In this document: positions 16,333-24,868 of the stretch, one piece after another
Layout of the letters: every line of letters starts with the position of its first letter
How positions within the stretch are numbered: the stretch's first letter is position 1
Assembly (NCBI GenBank): GCA_964403185.1
Contig: CAYOFK010000019.1
Span: 1-24,909, forward strand
Length of the DNA: 24,909 bases
DNA from: CAYOFK01 sp964403185
Lineage (GTDB): Bacteria; Bacteroidota; Bacteroidia; Bacteroidales; VadinHA17
Reading direction: 5' to 3'
The notes under the pieces: generated by a model
The model's input: the letters and a program-made list of their open reading frames with translations, nothing else
Told to the model about the DNA's origin: nothing
The model's database searches: none
Position numbers and translations under genes: made by a program

Positions 16333-16354
16333 AGTGATGTTTTTAATGGTCATT

Positions 16355-16362
16355 CAAAAGTA
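16355..16362 (-). promoter_or_regulatory. -7 box (TAnnTTTG) of hutI
   Basis: TACTTTTG on the minus strand exactly matches TAnnTTTG and lies 23 nt upstream of the preferred hutI start. This position argues against the upstream ATG at 16,353. Confidence 0.55.
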
Positions 16363-16660
16363 ATAATAAGTGGAAATAATAAGGGGGTTGATGTGTTGAA
16401 TAGTTTAGAAGTTTAGAGCTTGAGACCGGTCTGGACGCATAGTCACGGGGTGGCTCATTGATCTTAAGTTAAACGCCCGGGCCGGTCAATACTCAGACAC
16501 CCCGCGACTTGCCTGCCAACAGGCATGGACCTCTCTTTAGTAAAACGCCGAAAGGTTTTCCTGACTTCCGGTTTTTGTTAAATGCTCTTTGAATTTTCCA
16601 TTTAGCAAATAATTGTATCTTTAGTTCATCTAATTCCTGACAAACCAAACAAACCAAACA
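16363..16660. other. Divergent intergenic region with palindromes between hutI and the Omp85 gene
   Basis: No gene is seen. The region holds inverted arms GTCACGGGGTG (16,442-16,452) and CACCCCGCGAC (16,498-16,508) with one mismatch, a perfect palindrome AGACCGGTCT, and a small hairpin TGCCTG-CCAA-CAGGCA (16,510-16,525) related to the GCCGGCAGGC family. A plausible -7 box for the plus-strand gene is TATCTTTA at 16,616-16,623 (one mismatch), 37 nt before its ATG. Confidence 0.5.
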
Positions 16661-18025
16661 ATGAAGTTTTTTTTCTCTTTTTGCCTGCTGTTTTTTCCGG
16701 GATTACTTATCAATGCACAGGAAGGACAGTCTCCGGCTGATAAAGAAGTTGTTGACACCCTAACCGGCGACAAGATCAAAAAAGGCTGGACCTGGGGGGG
16801 TGTGCCGGCCGTTTCGTACGATGCCGATATGGGATTCCAGTACGGTGCTGCCCTGAACTTTTATTATTTTGGAGATGGAGGCATCCGGTATCCCGACTAC
16901 GACCATTCCATTTATGTAGAATGGTCGCGGTACACCAAAGGCAGTGGGATCAATCGTTTTCAATATGATGCCCTCAATTTGATCCCCGGTATCAGAATGA
17001 CATTTGAAATCTCGTACCTTACCGAGCAAGCCCTTGATTTTTATGGGTTTAATGGTTATGAGTCACGCTATGATTCGAAATTTGAAGACGACTCCCATCC
17101 TGAATACATCTCCAGAATGTTCTACAGGCATGAAAGAAAGCTGTTCCGGATCTTTGCAGATTTTCAAGGCAACATCATCAAAGACCGGTTGCTGTGGTAT
17201 GCCGGAGTGGCCTTCAACAGCTTTAAAATGGGACCTGTGGACCTGGATAAACTCAACAAGGGTAAACCTGATGACAAAATATTGCCGGACACCAATTCTG
17301 TATATGATATTTATGTTGAAAAAGGGCTGATAAAATCCGACTCGGCAGGTGGCAATGCCAATTACATCTCAGGGGGACTGGTATGGGATACACGGGATAA
17401 CGAACCCAACCCGATGAAGGGGATCTGGACTGAGGTCGTATTCCGTTGGGCCCCATCATTTCTGGGCAATGGAGATTTTGGACACCTGAAGTTTGCGTTG
17501 ACACACCGGCAGTACTTCACCATAATTAAAAGAGATCTGTCTTTTGCCTACCGGCTCAGCTACCAGGCCAACATTGCAGGGACTCCACCATTTTATGCAC
17601 AACCGCTTCTGATCTATACGTTTTACCGTGGATACATTGCCCAGGGACTGGGTGGGTCCAAATCACTCAGGGGAATAATGCGGAACAGGGTGATTGGTAA
17701 TTCTGTGTTCCTGGGAAATTTCGAACTCCGCTGGAAAGCCATCCATACCACATTCCTGAAAACGAATAATCTCTATATCGGCATAAACGCTTTCCTTGAT
17801 ACGGGTCGCACACTGGGTAATTATGAACTGGATAAAGGCAACCTGACTCCTGAAGAGTCTGACCTGCTGTTTGACAACGCCAGGGACAGCTTCCATTCCT
17901 CATTTGGTGCAGGTGTACGTTTTGCATTAAATCAAAACTTTATTATTGCAGCTGATTACGGGATTCCCCTGGATAAAAGAGATGGTTCAGGCGGCCTGTA
18001 TATTGGATTGAACTACTTGTTTTAA
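16661..18025 (+). CDS. POTRA-less Omp85/BamA-type outer-membrane barrel protein
   Basis: 454 residues: signal peptide to about residue 20 (LLINAQ), then directly a beta-barrel of the bacterial surface antigen (Omp85) type. Diagnostic are WDTRDNEPNPMKGIWTE (242-258), the loop-6 motif GLGGSKSLRGIMRNR (329-343) in which the Arg normally reaches the barrel lumen, and the final strand GGLYIGLNYLF ending in Phe. Only about 30 residues separate the signal peptide from the first strand, so there is no room for POTRA domains. It is therefore not BamA itself but a shorter relative of unknown role. Acidic inserts (190-235) probably form surface loops. It is followed after 130 nt by the peptidase gene in the same direction. 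Confidence 0.88.
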   Translation: MKFFFSFCLLFFPGLLINAQEGQSPADKEVVDTLTGDKIKKGWTWGGVPAVSYDADMGFQYGAALNFYYFGDGGIRYPDYDHSIYVEWSRYTKGSGINRFQYDALNLIPGIRMTFEISYLTEQALDFYGFNGYESRYDSKFEDDSHPEYISRMFYRHERKLFRIFADFQGNIIKDRLLWYAGVAFNSFKMGPVDLDKLNKGKPDDKILPDTNSVYDIYVEKGLIKSDSAGGNANYISGGLVWDTRDNEPNPMKGIWTEVVFRWAPSFLGNGDFGHLKFALTHRQYFTIIKRDLSFAYRLSYQANIAGTPPFYAQPLLIYTFYRGYIAQGLGGSKSLRGIMRNRVIGNSVFLGNFELRWKAIHTTFLKTNNLYIGINAFLDTGRTLGNYELDKGNLTPEESDLLFDNARDSFHSSFGAGVRFALNQNFIIAADYGIPLDKRDGSGGLYIGLNYLF

Positions 18026-18155
18026 ATGGTAAAGTACCTGTACAAAGCCGAAAGGCGACGGAAATATTTCAGTGTCCGCAGGTTTCTGATTGCCGGCAGA
18101 CACAGATCGAAAGTAAAAAATTATCTAAACTATTAACCCAACAATCAAATACATT

Positions 18156-20219
18156 ATGAAGAAAATACTTACCATCACCCTTATCCTGTCTTTGCTGGTC
18201 ATCAGTGCCGGCAAAGCCCAGTATAACCCCTACAAACAATTCAGCCTGCTCCCGGAATCCATTTTGGATGAGATCATCGGGGAAGCATCAGGCGAAATGG
18301 CCATGAATCACATGATTGAAATGGCCGGATACAACAGGGGACGTACAAAAGCCGAGTTTGAAGGCAACTTTTACGAAGCGGACTACACTCTGAAAAAACT
18401 GAAAGAATACGGCATCCCTGAAGCACAAATTGAACGGTTCCCCGGCCGGCAGGCTTGGGACGGCATCCGGGGAGAACTTTGGGAGATCAGTCCGAACAGG
18501 AGTAAGATCGCCGATTATGACGATCTCAAGGCTGTGCTTGCATCCGGGAGTAAAAATGCCGATGTGGAAGCCGACCTCGTTTGGGTTGGAGATGGATCTG
18601 ACCTTGAAAACACTGAGGTTCAGGGCAGGATTGCTGTCACATCCGGATCGCTCTACAGGGTCGGCAAGATTGCCATCGAAAAAGGAGCGGTGGGCATAGT
18701 TACAGTGGGCGGAATTCGTCCTCTCAGAGACCCCCTTCAAATTCCATGGAGCGGCATCCGGGGCAAAAATGCCACATTTGCCTTTAACTTGAATGCACGT
18801 GAAGGCGATCTGCTGAAAAACCGGCTGATCCGTGGAGAAAAAATCAGGGTCCACGCGGTAGTGGAATCTGAAATGAGGGACTACGACCTGCAGGATCCCA
18901 CCGCAGTTATCCCCGGAACAGATCCGGATGCCGGAGAGGTGATCCTGACTGCCCATCTTTTTGAAGGCTATACTAAAATGGGGGCCAATGATGACATATC
19001 AGGCTCTGCCGCCATTCTTGAAGTGGCGCGGATCCTGAAAACGCTGATAGATGAAAACCGCATTCCAAAGCCCAGAAGAAACATCCGGTTTCTTTGGATC
19101 CCCGAATTTTCAGGAACCGGCCCCTGGGTGAATGCCCATAAGGACCTGATGGATAAAACCCTGTGTAACATCAACCTGGATATGGTAGGTTTGTGGCTCA
19201 GCAAGAGTCATTCCCACCTGTGCCTCATGCGTACTACTTTTGGCAACCCCCATTACATCAACGACGTAATGGAAAATTATTACCGGTACGTAGGGGAAAC
19301 CAACCGGGAGACCATACATACCAGGGGATTTACAAAAAGAATAGTGGCACCAAGCGGATCGGATGAACCCTTCTATTATAAAATAGAAACCCATTACGGG
19401 GCTTCCGACCACGAAGTGTTTAACGACTGGGGCATCCAGGTTCCGGGGATCATGATGATCACCTGGCCCGATTTTTATTACCATACTTCAGAGGACCGCC
19501 CCTACAACTCTGATCCCACACAATTGAAAAGGGTGGCCGTTATCGCTGCCAGTGCAGCTTACACTATCGCAAACGCAGACGCCGGTATGGCTGAGAAAAT
19601 CGCCGGGGAAACATTTAGTAACGGTTCAAACAGAATGGGCAAACAACTGGCCTTTGCAATGGATGAATTGAACCACTGCGATGCAGAATCCTTTGAAGCC
19701 ACCTATAAAAGGGTCTCCCGGAACCTTGATGCCATTTTTATGAATGAAAAGGAAACCCTCGGCAGCATCCTTGAACTGGCCCCTGCAGACGCATCCCTGA
19801 AACAATACCTGACCCTGCTGAAGGCATCAATTGATAAAAACGGGGCGCTGCATAAAGACATTCTCAGGGAACACATGAACCGAAGGGCTGATATATTGGG
19901 CCAAAAACCGGCCCCTCCCGTTCTGTCAGATCTTGAGAAAAAAGCCTCCGGGATCATTCCCAGGCAAACCAGCCTCGTTAAGCAGGAAGGATACAGAGGG
20001 CATGCCCGTCTGATCATGGAGGTCTCAAAAGAGCAGGGCGAAAAATACCCCTACAGAGAGGGACTGGCAGACAGTCGTGAATGTGCAAGGCTTATTGACG
20101 GTAAACATAGTGTACTGGATATTAAGAAGATGCTGGATGCCCAATACGGGGAATCAGACCTGCAGTCCATATTAAACTATCTTGAGATCCTTGAGCTGGC
20201 CGGACTGATAGAAAAATAG
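18156..20219 (+). CDS. Secreted M28-like metallopeptidase with C-terminal winged-helix-like segment
   Basis: 687 residues with a signal peptide (1-21, ending AGKAQ). A PA-like insert region (about 130-235) precedes an M28/aminopeptidase-type core. Probable zinc ligands and catalytic residues: His267 (TAHLFEG), Asp279 (GANDDISGSAAILEVAR), Glu317 (FLWIPEFSGTGPW), Asp342 (INLDMVG) and His443 (YYHTSED), with SDHEVF at 418-423. Classical M28 enzymes have Glu-Glu at the third site; here it is Glu-Phe, so one usual zinc ligand is missing, as in some DUF4910-like relatives. The last ~50 residues ('SRECARLIDGKHSVLDIKKM' to the end) resemble a PqqD-like or winged-helix module. Predicted substrate: peptides or amino-acid conjugates in the periplasm. 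It is 48 nt upstream of the methyltransferase gene, likely one operon. Confidence 0.85.
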   Translation: MKKILTITLILSLLVISAGKAQYNPYKQFSLLPESILDEIIGEASGEMAMNHMIEMAGYNRGRTKAEFEGNFYEADYTLKKLKEYGIPEAQIERFPGRQAWDGIRGELWEISPNRSKIADYDDLKAVLASGSKNADVEADLVWVGDGSDLENTEVQGRIAVTSGSLYRVGKIAIEKGAVGIVTVGGIRPLRDPLQIPWSGIRGKNATFAFNLNAREGDLLKNRLIRGEKIRVHAVVESEMRDYDLQDPTAVIPGTDPDAGEVILTAHLFEGYTKMGANDDISGSAAILEVARILKTLIDENRIPKPRRNIRFLWIPEFSGTGPWVNAHKDLMDKTLCNINLDMVGLWLSKSHSHLCLMRTTFGNPHYINDVMENYYRYVGETNRETIHTRGFTKRIVAPSGSDEPFYYKIETHYGASDHEVFNDWGIQVPGIMMITWPDFYYHTSEDRPYNSDPTQLKRVAVIAASAAYTIANADAGMAEKIAGETFSNGSNRMGKQLAFAMDELNHCDAESFEATYKRVSRNLDAIFMNEKETLGSILELAPADASLKQYLTLLKASIDKNGALHKDILREHMNRRADILGQKPAPPVLSDLEKKASGIIPRQTSLVKQEGYRGHARLIMEVSKEQGEKYPYREGLADSRECARLIDGKHSVLDIKKMLDAQYGESDLQSILNYLEILELAGLIEK

Positions 20220-20267
20220 AACCGGTTCCACTGGCATAGATTTTATAGTGTTCAAAATAATTCAGGA

Positions 20268-21701
20268 ATGAACGGACCGGTTAATCATGTTTTTCCCGGG
20301 ATCTCCCTGCTTGGGGAAGAACACATTCTCGATGTTCACAAACAGTCACTGAAAATCCTGCAAACCACCGGGGTTCGTGTAGATAGTGTTGCTGCAAGAT
20401 CTGTTTTCAGAAAGAAAACCGGCAGTCTTTCTGATGGGAACATCATAAATATCCCGGAAGAAGTTGTGGAATGGGCCCTGAAGAAAACACCCGGCACTTT
20501 GTCAGTTTATGACAGAAACGGGAACATGGCTTTTAAAATGCAGGCCGGTGAAGTGCGAAACACAAAATTTGGGATCGGCGTCACAAATACACATTTCCAG
20601 GAGGTCAGGACCGGCCACGCCATACCTTTCAGAAGAGAACATAACAGCCTCTCCGTACAATTGGGTCATGCCCTGTCAGGGTACGACATGGTATCCACCA
20701 TTGGGATACCCACAGATGTGCCTTCAATGAAGGTTGATCTGTACAACACACTGGATCTGTATGCCCATACAACCAAACCTCTGATCCTCCTGCTTCTGGA
20801 GGAAACGCAAACAGAACAGGTTTTTGAGTTGCTGGCCACCATTCATGGCCGGTTGGATGACCGTCCCGGGATAATGTGCTATGTAAATCCCATCACTCCT
20901 CTGATCCTGAATGAGTCAACCACAACCAAGATCAACGCAGCAATCCGGTATGGTTGCCCGGTGATCTATTCAAATTACGGAATGTATGGCGCTTCCACAC
21001 CCTTCGATCCGGCCGGAACCCTGGCCCTGATGCACGCCGAACTTTTAGCCGGTCTGGTTTACTGCCAGCTTATCAGGGAAGGTGCTCCGGTGATCCTGGG
21101 AAGCTTGCCGGCCGGTTTTGATATGCGTACCATGACGAGCACCTATAGCACGGCATCCATGCTTCTGAACCTGGCCTGTGCAGAAATGATGGCTCACTTT
21201 AAGATACCCCATTGCGGGACTTCCGGAAGCGGAATTGGCTGGGGAGCAGACCTGCCGGCCAGCGACCATCTCTGGATGAACCACCTGACCAGTTGCCTTG
21301 GGAAAGTGGGACTGGTACCCTTTGTGGGTGGCAATTTTAATTCCCTGGCATTTTCGCCGGCCATGGTGGTGTATTCAGATCTCATCATCAGTCAGGTCCG
21401 GGACTTTATATCCGGATTTTCCCTGAACGAATCAGCGTTTGGACTGAAAGAGATCCATGAAGCAGGTCCTGGAGGGAACTTCCTCACTTCGCCGCAAACC
21501 CTCAGTCAGTTTGAGAATAAGCAGAAGGGGCAGAACTTCTGGAGCGGCATGTCATTGGAACAATGGCAGTGGGACGGATCTCCTGAAGCCGGCAGGCGAT
21601 TGAAAGAACACACCCTTAGAATTTTAAAAAACCTGCAACCGCCTGAAGGATGTAAATCCATCATTGAAAAGGGTGAAAACTTTATCAGGAATCTGAAATA
21701 A
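20268..21701 (+). CDS. MttB-family (non-pyrrolysine) corrinoid-dependent methyltransferase homologue
   Basis: 477 residues, no signal peptide, length typical for the trimethylamine:corrinoid methyltransferase (MttB) superfamily. Family features visible: N-terminal 'ILDVHKQSLKILQTTGVRVD' with 'IPEEVVEWALKKTPGTLSVYDRNGN', the barrel segment 'PLILNESTTTKINAAIRYGCP', and 'AHFKIPHCGTSGSGIGWGAD' (about 310-327) near where archaeal MttB has pyrrolysine. There is no in-frame amber codon, so it belongs to the Pyl-free branch, whose studied members demethylate glycine betaine and other quaternary amines onto a corrinoid protein. The 'TDSK/DxQAGxE' segment of those members is not recognisable here, so the substrate may differ. 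No corrinoid protein or MtrH-like gene is in the window. Followed after 37 nt by an amino-acid permease. Confidence 0.88.
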   Translation: MNGPVNHVFPGISLLGEEHILDVHKQSLKILQTTGVRVDSVAARSVFRKKTGSLSDGNIINIPEEVVEWALKKTPGTLSVYDRNGNMAFKMQAGEVRNTKFGIGVTNTHFQEVRTGHAIPFRREHNSLSVQLGHALSGYDMVSTIGIPTDVPSMKVDLYNTLDLYAHTTKPLILLLLEETQTEQVFELLATIHGRLDDRPGIMCYVNPITPLILNESTTTKINAAIRYGCPVIYSNYGMYGASTPFDPAGTLALMHAELLAGLVYCQLIREGAPVILGSLPAGFDMRTMTSTYSTASMLLNLACAEMMAHFKIPHCGTSGSGIGWGADLPASDHLWMNHLTSCLGKVGLVPFVGGNFNSLAFSPAMVVYSDLIISQVRDFISGFSLNESAFGLKEIHEAGPGGNFLTSPQTLSQFENKQKGQNFWSGMSLEQWQWDGSPEAGRRLKEHTLRILKNLQPPEGCKSIIEKGENFIRNLK

Positions 21702-21738
21702 TCCCGGGGGACCGGAGGGACGAATTTTTTCACGAATT

Positions 21739-23070
21739 ATGATCTGCAAAACCGACAAACAAGAAAAAAAATCCATCGGACTCTGGATCTCAACAGCTTT
21801 GGTTTCAGGGAATATGATTGGATCCGGAGTATTTTTACTTCCTGCCGCCCTGGCCTTTTATGGTGGAATATCACTTTTTGGATGGTTGTTTTCAACACTG
21901 GGGGCCATCCTTCTGGCACTGGTATTTTCATATCTCAGCAAACGAAAACCCATGATCGGAGGACCGTATATCTATACCCGTGACCAGTTTGGTCCACTTG
22001 CAGGATTCCTGGTTGCATGGGGCTACTGGATCTCGATCTGGGTAGGGAATGCAGCTATTTCAACAGCTGCGGTGGGCTACCTTGGCTCTTTATTTCCGGT
22101 AATCCGCGGGCATAATGAACTCTCTGCATTGACAGCCATCTTGTTTATCTGGTTCTTTACATGGGTTAACACTCACGGCATCCGGACGGTAGGCAAAGTG
22201 CAGCTGGTTACCACCATCATTAAAATTGCCCCCTTGATAATCATTGGCTCCCTCGGATTTTTGTTTTTCAATCCCGGTCATTTTCATCCTTTGAATCTTA
22301 GTGGTGAGTCAAATGCAACAGCCATTCAGGCCACTGCAGCATTGACCATATGGGCATTTCTGGGTCTTGAATCCGCCACCATTCCTGCCGATAAGGTCAG
22401 GGCGGCTGTCAGGACCATTCCCCGTGCCACCATACTTGGAACCCTCATCGCTGCCCTGGTTTATATATCCAGTACAACAGCCGTAATGGGGATCCTTGAT
22501 CCGGGGCAACTGGGAACATCTGAAGCCCCCTTCTCTGATGCCCTCACCGGTATCTGGGGATCCCGGGCCGGAATGGCCACAGCCGTATTTGCCATCATCT
22601 CATGCCTTGGTGCACTGAACGGATGGATACTGCTACAGGGACAGATCCCCCTTGCTGCAGCATCTGATGCCCTGTTTCCGCCCATATTTGAAAGGGTGTC
22701 AAAAAAAGGAACCCCGGTTTTGGGAATCCTCATTTCAAGCATACTGGCTACCATATTGATCATCACCAATTATACAAAAGGCCTGGTGGGGATGTTCACC
22801 TTTGTCATCATGCTGGCCTCCCTGGCCACCCTGATACCTTACTTTTTTTCATCTCTTGCACAAATTAAATATCTGATAAAAGATAAAAAAAACACACCGG
22901 TCCGGGCCTTCCTACCCCAGGTTGTAATTGCCATTCTTGCAGCCCTGTTCTCAGTCTGGGTTATAGGGGGACTGGGTTTTAAGGTCCTCCTTTGGGGCTT
23001 GGGTCTGCTGCTCCTGGGTTTGCCGTTTTACTACCTGCGGCCAAAGAAAGCTAAGCAAATTCCACTGTAG
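21739..23070 (+). CDS. APC-superfamily amino-acid/polyamine permease, AdiC-like
   Basis: 443 residues, about 12 hydrophobic membrane segments. The first one carries GNMIGSGVFLLPAALA (24-39), closely matching the substrate-binding unwound helix of AdiC/PotE-type basic amino-acid antiporters. 'KPMIGGPYIYTRDQFGPLAG' and the helix with 'WAFLGLESATIPADKVR' (TM6-like) are also typical. It sits in the inner membrane and moves an amino acid or amine; the substrate cannot be read from sequence. Its tight spacing behind the MttB-family gene suggests it may import or exchange the compound demethylated, or export the product. The stop codon (TAG, 23,068-23,070) abuts a MITE-like element that begins at 23,071. 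Confidence 0.92.
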   Translation: MICKTDKQEKKSIGLWISTALVSGNMIGSGVFLLPAALAFYGGISLFGWLFSTLGAILLALVFSYLSKRKPMIGGPYIYTRDQFGPLAGFLVAWGYWISIWVGNAAISTAAVGYLGSLFPVIRGHNELSALTAILFIWFFTWVNTHGIRTVGKVQLVTTIIKIAPLIIIGSLGFLFFNPGHFHPLNLSGESNATAIQATAALTIWAFLGLESATIPADKVRAAVRTIPRATILGTLIAALVYISSTTAVMGILDPGQLGTSEAPFSDALTGIWGSRAGMATAVFAIISCLGALNGWILLQGQIPLAAASDALFPPIFERVSKKGTPVLGILISSILATILIITNYTKGLVGMFTFVIMLASLATLIPYFFSSLAQIKYLIKDKKNTPVRAFLPQVVIAILAALFSVWVIGGLGFKVLLWGLGLLLLGLPFYYLRPKKAKQIPL

Positions 23071-23202
23071 GGGGCTGTCTCAAAAGTCAGATTACATATC
23101 ATTCCTGCGAAAGCAGGAATCCATAAGAGCCTGATTTTCACATTACAAAGATTCCGTATCAAGTACGGAATGATGCCATTAGGTTGCTTTTGAGACAGCC
23201 CC
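23071..23202. mobile_element. 132-bp MITE-like element with perfect 16-bp terminal inverted repeats
   Basis: Termini GGGGCTGTCTCAAAAG (23,071-23,086) and CTTTTGAGACAGCCCC (23,187-23,202) are perfect inverted repeats. There is no coding capacity. Two internal hairpins: ATTCCTGC-GAAA-GCAGGAAT (23,101-23,120) and ATTCCGTA/TACGGAAT (23,151-23,171). No clear target-site duplication is visible. The termini look like those of a DDE insertion sequence, so this may be a non-autonomous derivative mobilised in trans. It may also act as a two-way terminator between the convergent flanking genes. Confidence 0.7.
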
Positions 23203-23203
23203 A

Positions 23204-23227
23204 AGCGATTTGGAAAATCGCTCTACA
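23204..23227 (-). repeat. TGTAG-led hairpin (copy T3)
   Basis: Read on the minus strand, TGTAG is followed by AGCGATTT-TCC-AAATCGCT: an 8-bp stem with a 3-nt loop, the same stem as copy T1 (6,304-6,322). It abuts the MITE-like element, so the rest of the element may have been displaced or lost. Confidence 0.6.
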
Positions 23228-23376
23228 TGCAGTCCGCTATTTGTTTTAAAGCAATGAAACGATTTAACAATTTAGCAATCTTTTCCCATAATCATACCAG
23301 GGGTATAGTTCCGTCTGCCCGCTCTAAGCCATACCTGCCGGCAGGCATGGCTGGCAGTATCGAAAAACAAAGCGGG
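23228..23376. repeat. Intergenic remnant with GCCGGCAGGC-type palindrome (copy 4)
   Basis: GCCATACCTGCC (23,328-23,339) and GGCAGGCATGGC (23,340-23,351) form a 24-nt palindrome with one mismatch. On the minus strand it is followed by GCTAAATTGTTAAATCG and then by hairpin T3, the same order of modules seen on the plus strand at 6,189-6,397. No gene is present. Confidence 0.55.
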
Positions 23377-24693
23377 TCAGGGCATAAAATGATGCAGTAA
23401 CTGCCCCGTTCCGATCCCTAAAAAATTTCCCAGAACATAACCCAGTATCCCGATGGTCAGACCGGAAATGATCACATCTTTATTTTTCAGGGCGCTTGCC
23501 ACAACTGGAACAAAGGGAGGCGAATATACAAGGGCCGTTGAAGAAATGATCATGGTATCCGTATCAATCTTAAAGGGTATGGACAGGAGTACATGCACAA
23601 CCAGGGAGCCATAAACCACCATAAATATATACAGGAACAGGTTCAGATACTCGATCCTGAACATATCTTTTAAATTGGCCATAGAAGCCACAACCAAACA
23701 AAAAAGGATGATCAGATACATCCCAAACTGGAAGGTCCTGGCCAGTTTATTGATCCTGCGTATAAGTGAAACTGCCAATCCCAGAACAGTGATCACGAGG
23801 ATGAGTACAGCCATTTGAGGATTGAACAGGGCCTGCATAAACGTCAGATCGGTGTTGACCATCCGTGCCAATCCTCCAAGGATCAGGCCCAAAATAAAGA
23901 TGCAGAAAGCAATTCCAATGGCCTTCAGGAGTCCTTTAATGGTTGATCTCTTAAACATGCCTGAATAATCATCGATATCAGATGTCACTTCTTTTACATC
24001 CACATCAGAATCCTTTATTCCGGGATTTTTAAAAGCCGGCAATACAAGGCCAATGACCCTTTGACCAATGGTGATAAGCAATAATAAACAGGTGGCTCCC
24101 ACAACGATATCATAGGTATTGGTCATGATAAAGAGTTCCTGGTTGTTCTCAAGGACCCCAAGGCCGGCTGCAATGGAGGCTACGTTTGGAGTGCCACCGG
24201 AGTAAATACCTATGATCATCCCTCCCACCATATCAATATTCTCTACAGTATTTCTGAAAATGAAAAACCCGCTATAAACTACCACGATTACAGAAATGAG
24301 GGCCAGAACCAGGGATAGAAAAGTTTTTTTCGCCAGCCGCAGCCATTTTCTGAGATCAAGAGAAAATAGCAACAATGGAATGGCCAGCGGAATAGTGATG
24401 GACATCAGCATGTCCTGTAGCGAGGATATCCGGTTGGAATACAGGTCTTTGGAAGTAATGATACCCTGGCCAAACAATTCTCCGGCCTTATCAGACGGCA
24501 GGGCTGCTTTGCCTTCCAGGAGCCCGCGATAAACTTCGCTGGCCTCTGGGAAAATCCCGATATTTCCTATTAATAACCCGAAACCATAGGCTAAAACCAC
24601 CGCCCCGACTTTATTTATGAAGGGTGATTTTTGGGTCCAGAAAATAAGTAAAACAGGGAATAAAATGTAGAAAAGAACGAGTATTAGAACCAT
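23377..24693 (-). CDS. DUF819-family integral membrane protein
   Basis: 438 residues with roughly ten or more hydrophobic segments. Start ATG at 24,693 leads directly into the first segment (MVLILVLFYILFPVLLIFW). Family-like features are a glycine-rich half-repeat 'GGMIIGIYSGGTPNVASIAA' in the middle and 'SGLTIGILGYVLGNFLGIG' near the C-terminus, which match the DUF819 pattern (PF05684 type). The two Gly/Pro-rich re-entrant-looking segments suggest an inverted-repeat transporter, but no substrate is established. A charged loop (KDSDVDVKEVTSDIDDYSG) separates the halves. It is convergent with the APC permease gene and appears monocistronic within the window. Confidence 0.8.
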   Translation of the reverse strand: MVLILVLFYILFPVLLIFWTQKSPFINKVGAVVLAYGFGLLIGNIGIFPEASEVYRGLLEGKAALPSDKAGELFGQGIITSKDLYSNRISSLQDMLMSITIPLAIPLLLFSLDLRKWLRLAKKTFLSLVLALISVIVVVYSGFFIFRNTVENIDMVGGMIIGIYSGGTPNVASIAAGLGVLENNQELFIMTNTYDIVVGATCLLLLITIGQRVIGLVLPAFKNPGIKDSDVDVKEVTSDIDDYSGMFKRSTIKGLLKAIGIAFCIFILGLILGGLARMVNTDLTFMQALFNPQMAVLILVITVLGLAVSLIRRINKLARTFQFGMYLIILFCLVVASMANLKDMFRIEYLNLFLYIFMVVYGSLVVHVLLSIPFKIDTDTMIISSTALVYSPPFVPVVASALKNKDVIISGLTIGILGYVLGNFLGIGTGQLLHHFMP

Positions 24694-24716
24694 AAATGAA
24701 AGTATTGACCCGGAAA

Positions 24717-24724
24717 CGAATATA
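24717..24724 (-). promoter_or_regulatory. -7 box-like site of the DUF819 gene
   Basis: TATATTCG on the minus strand differs by one base from TAnnTTTG and lies 24 nt before the ATG. A -33 element is not evident. Confidence 0.4.
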
Positions 24725-24868
24725 GGGAAAAAAAATTAAAGAACGGGGTGAACTTTCCTGCCGTCCAGACTAATGGGCCTACTGCCTGTATTAGTCCCCA
24801 TTCTTTCCAGGTTGCATAAGAACCATTTAGAATATTAGACTTTGAGGTCTTAATAATGGCAGACTTCA

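Noticed and set aside
16333..16353. Upstream ATG (16,353) as the hutI start
   Set aside because: A TAnnTTTG box at 16,355-16,362 would put the transcription start at about this ATG; the downstream Met gives the family-typical N-terminus.
20268..21701. Pyrrolysine-containing MttB gene
   Set aside because: The frame is complete at the usual family length and has no in-frame TAG at or near the Pyl-equivalent region.
23071..23202. Complete insertion sequence
   Set aside because: Only 132 bp, no transposase frame and no clear target-site duplication; kept as MITE-like only.
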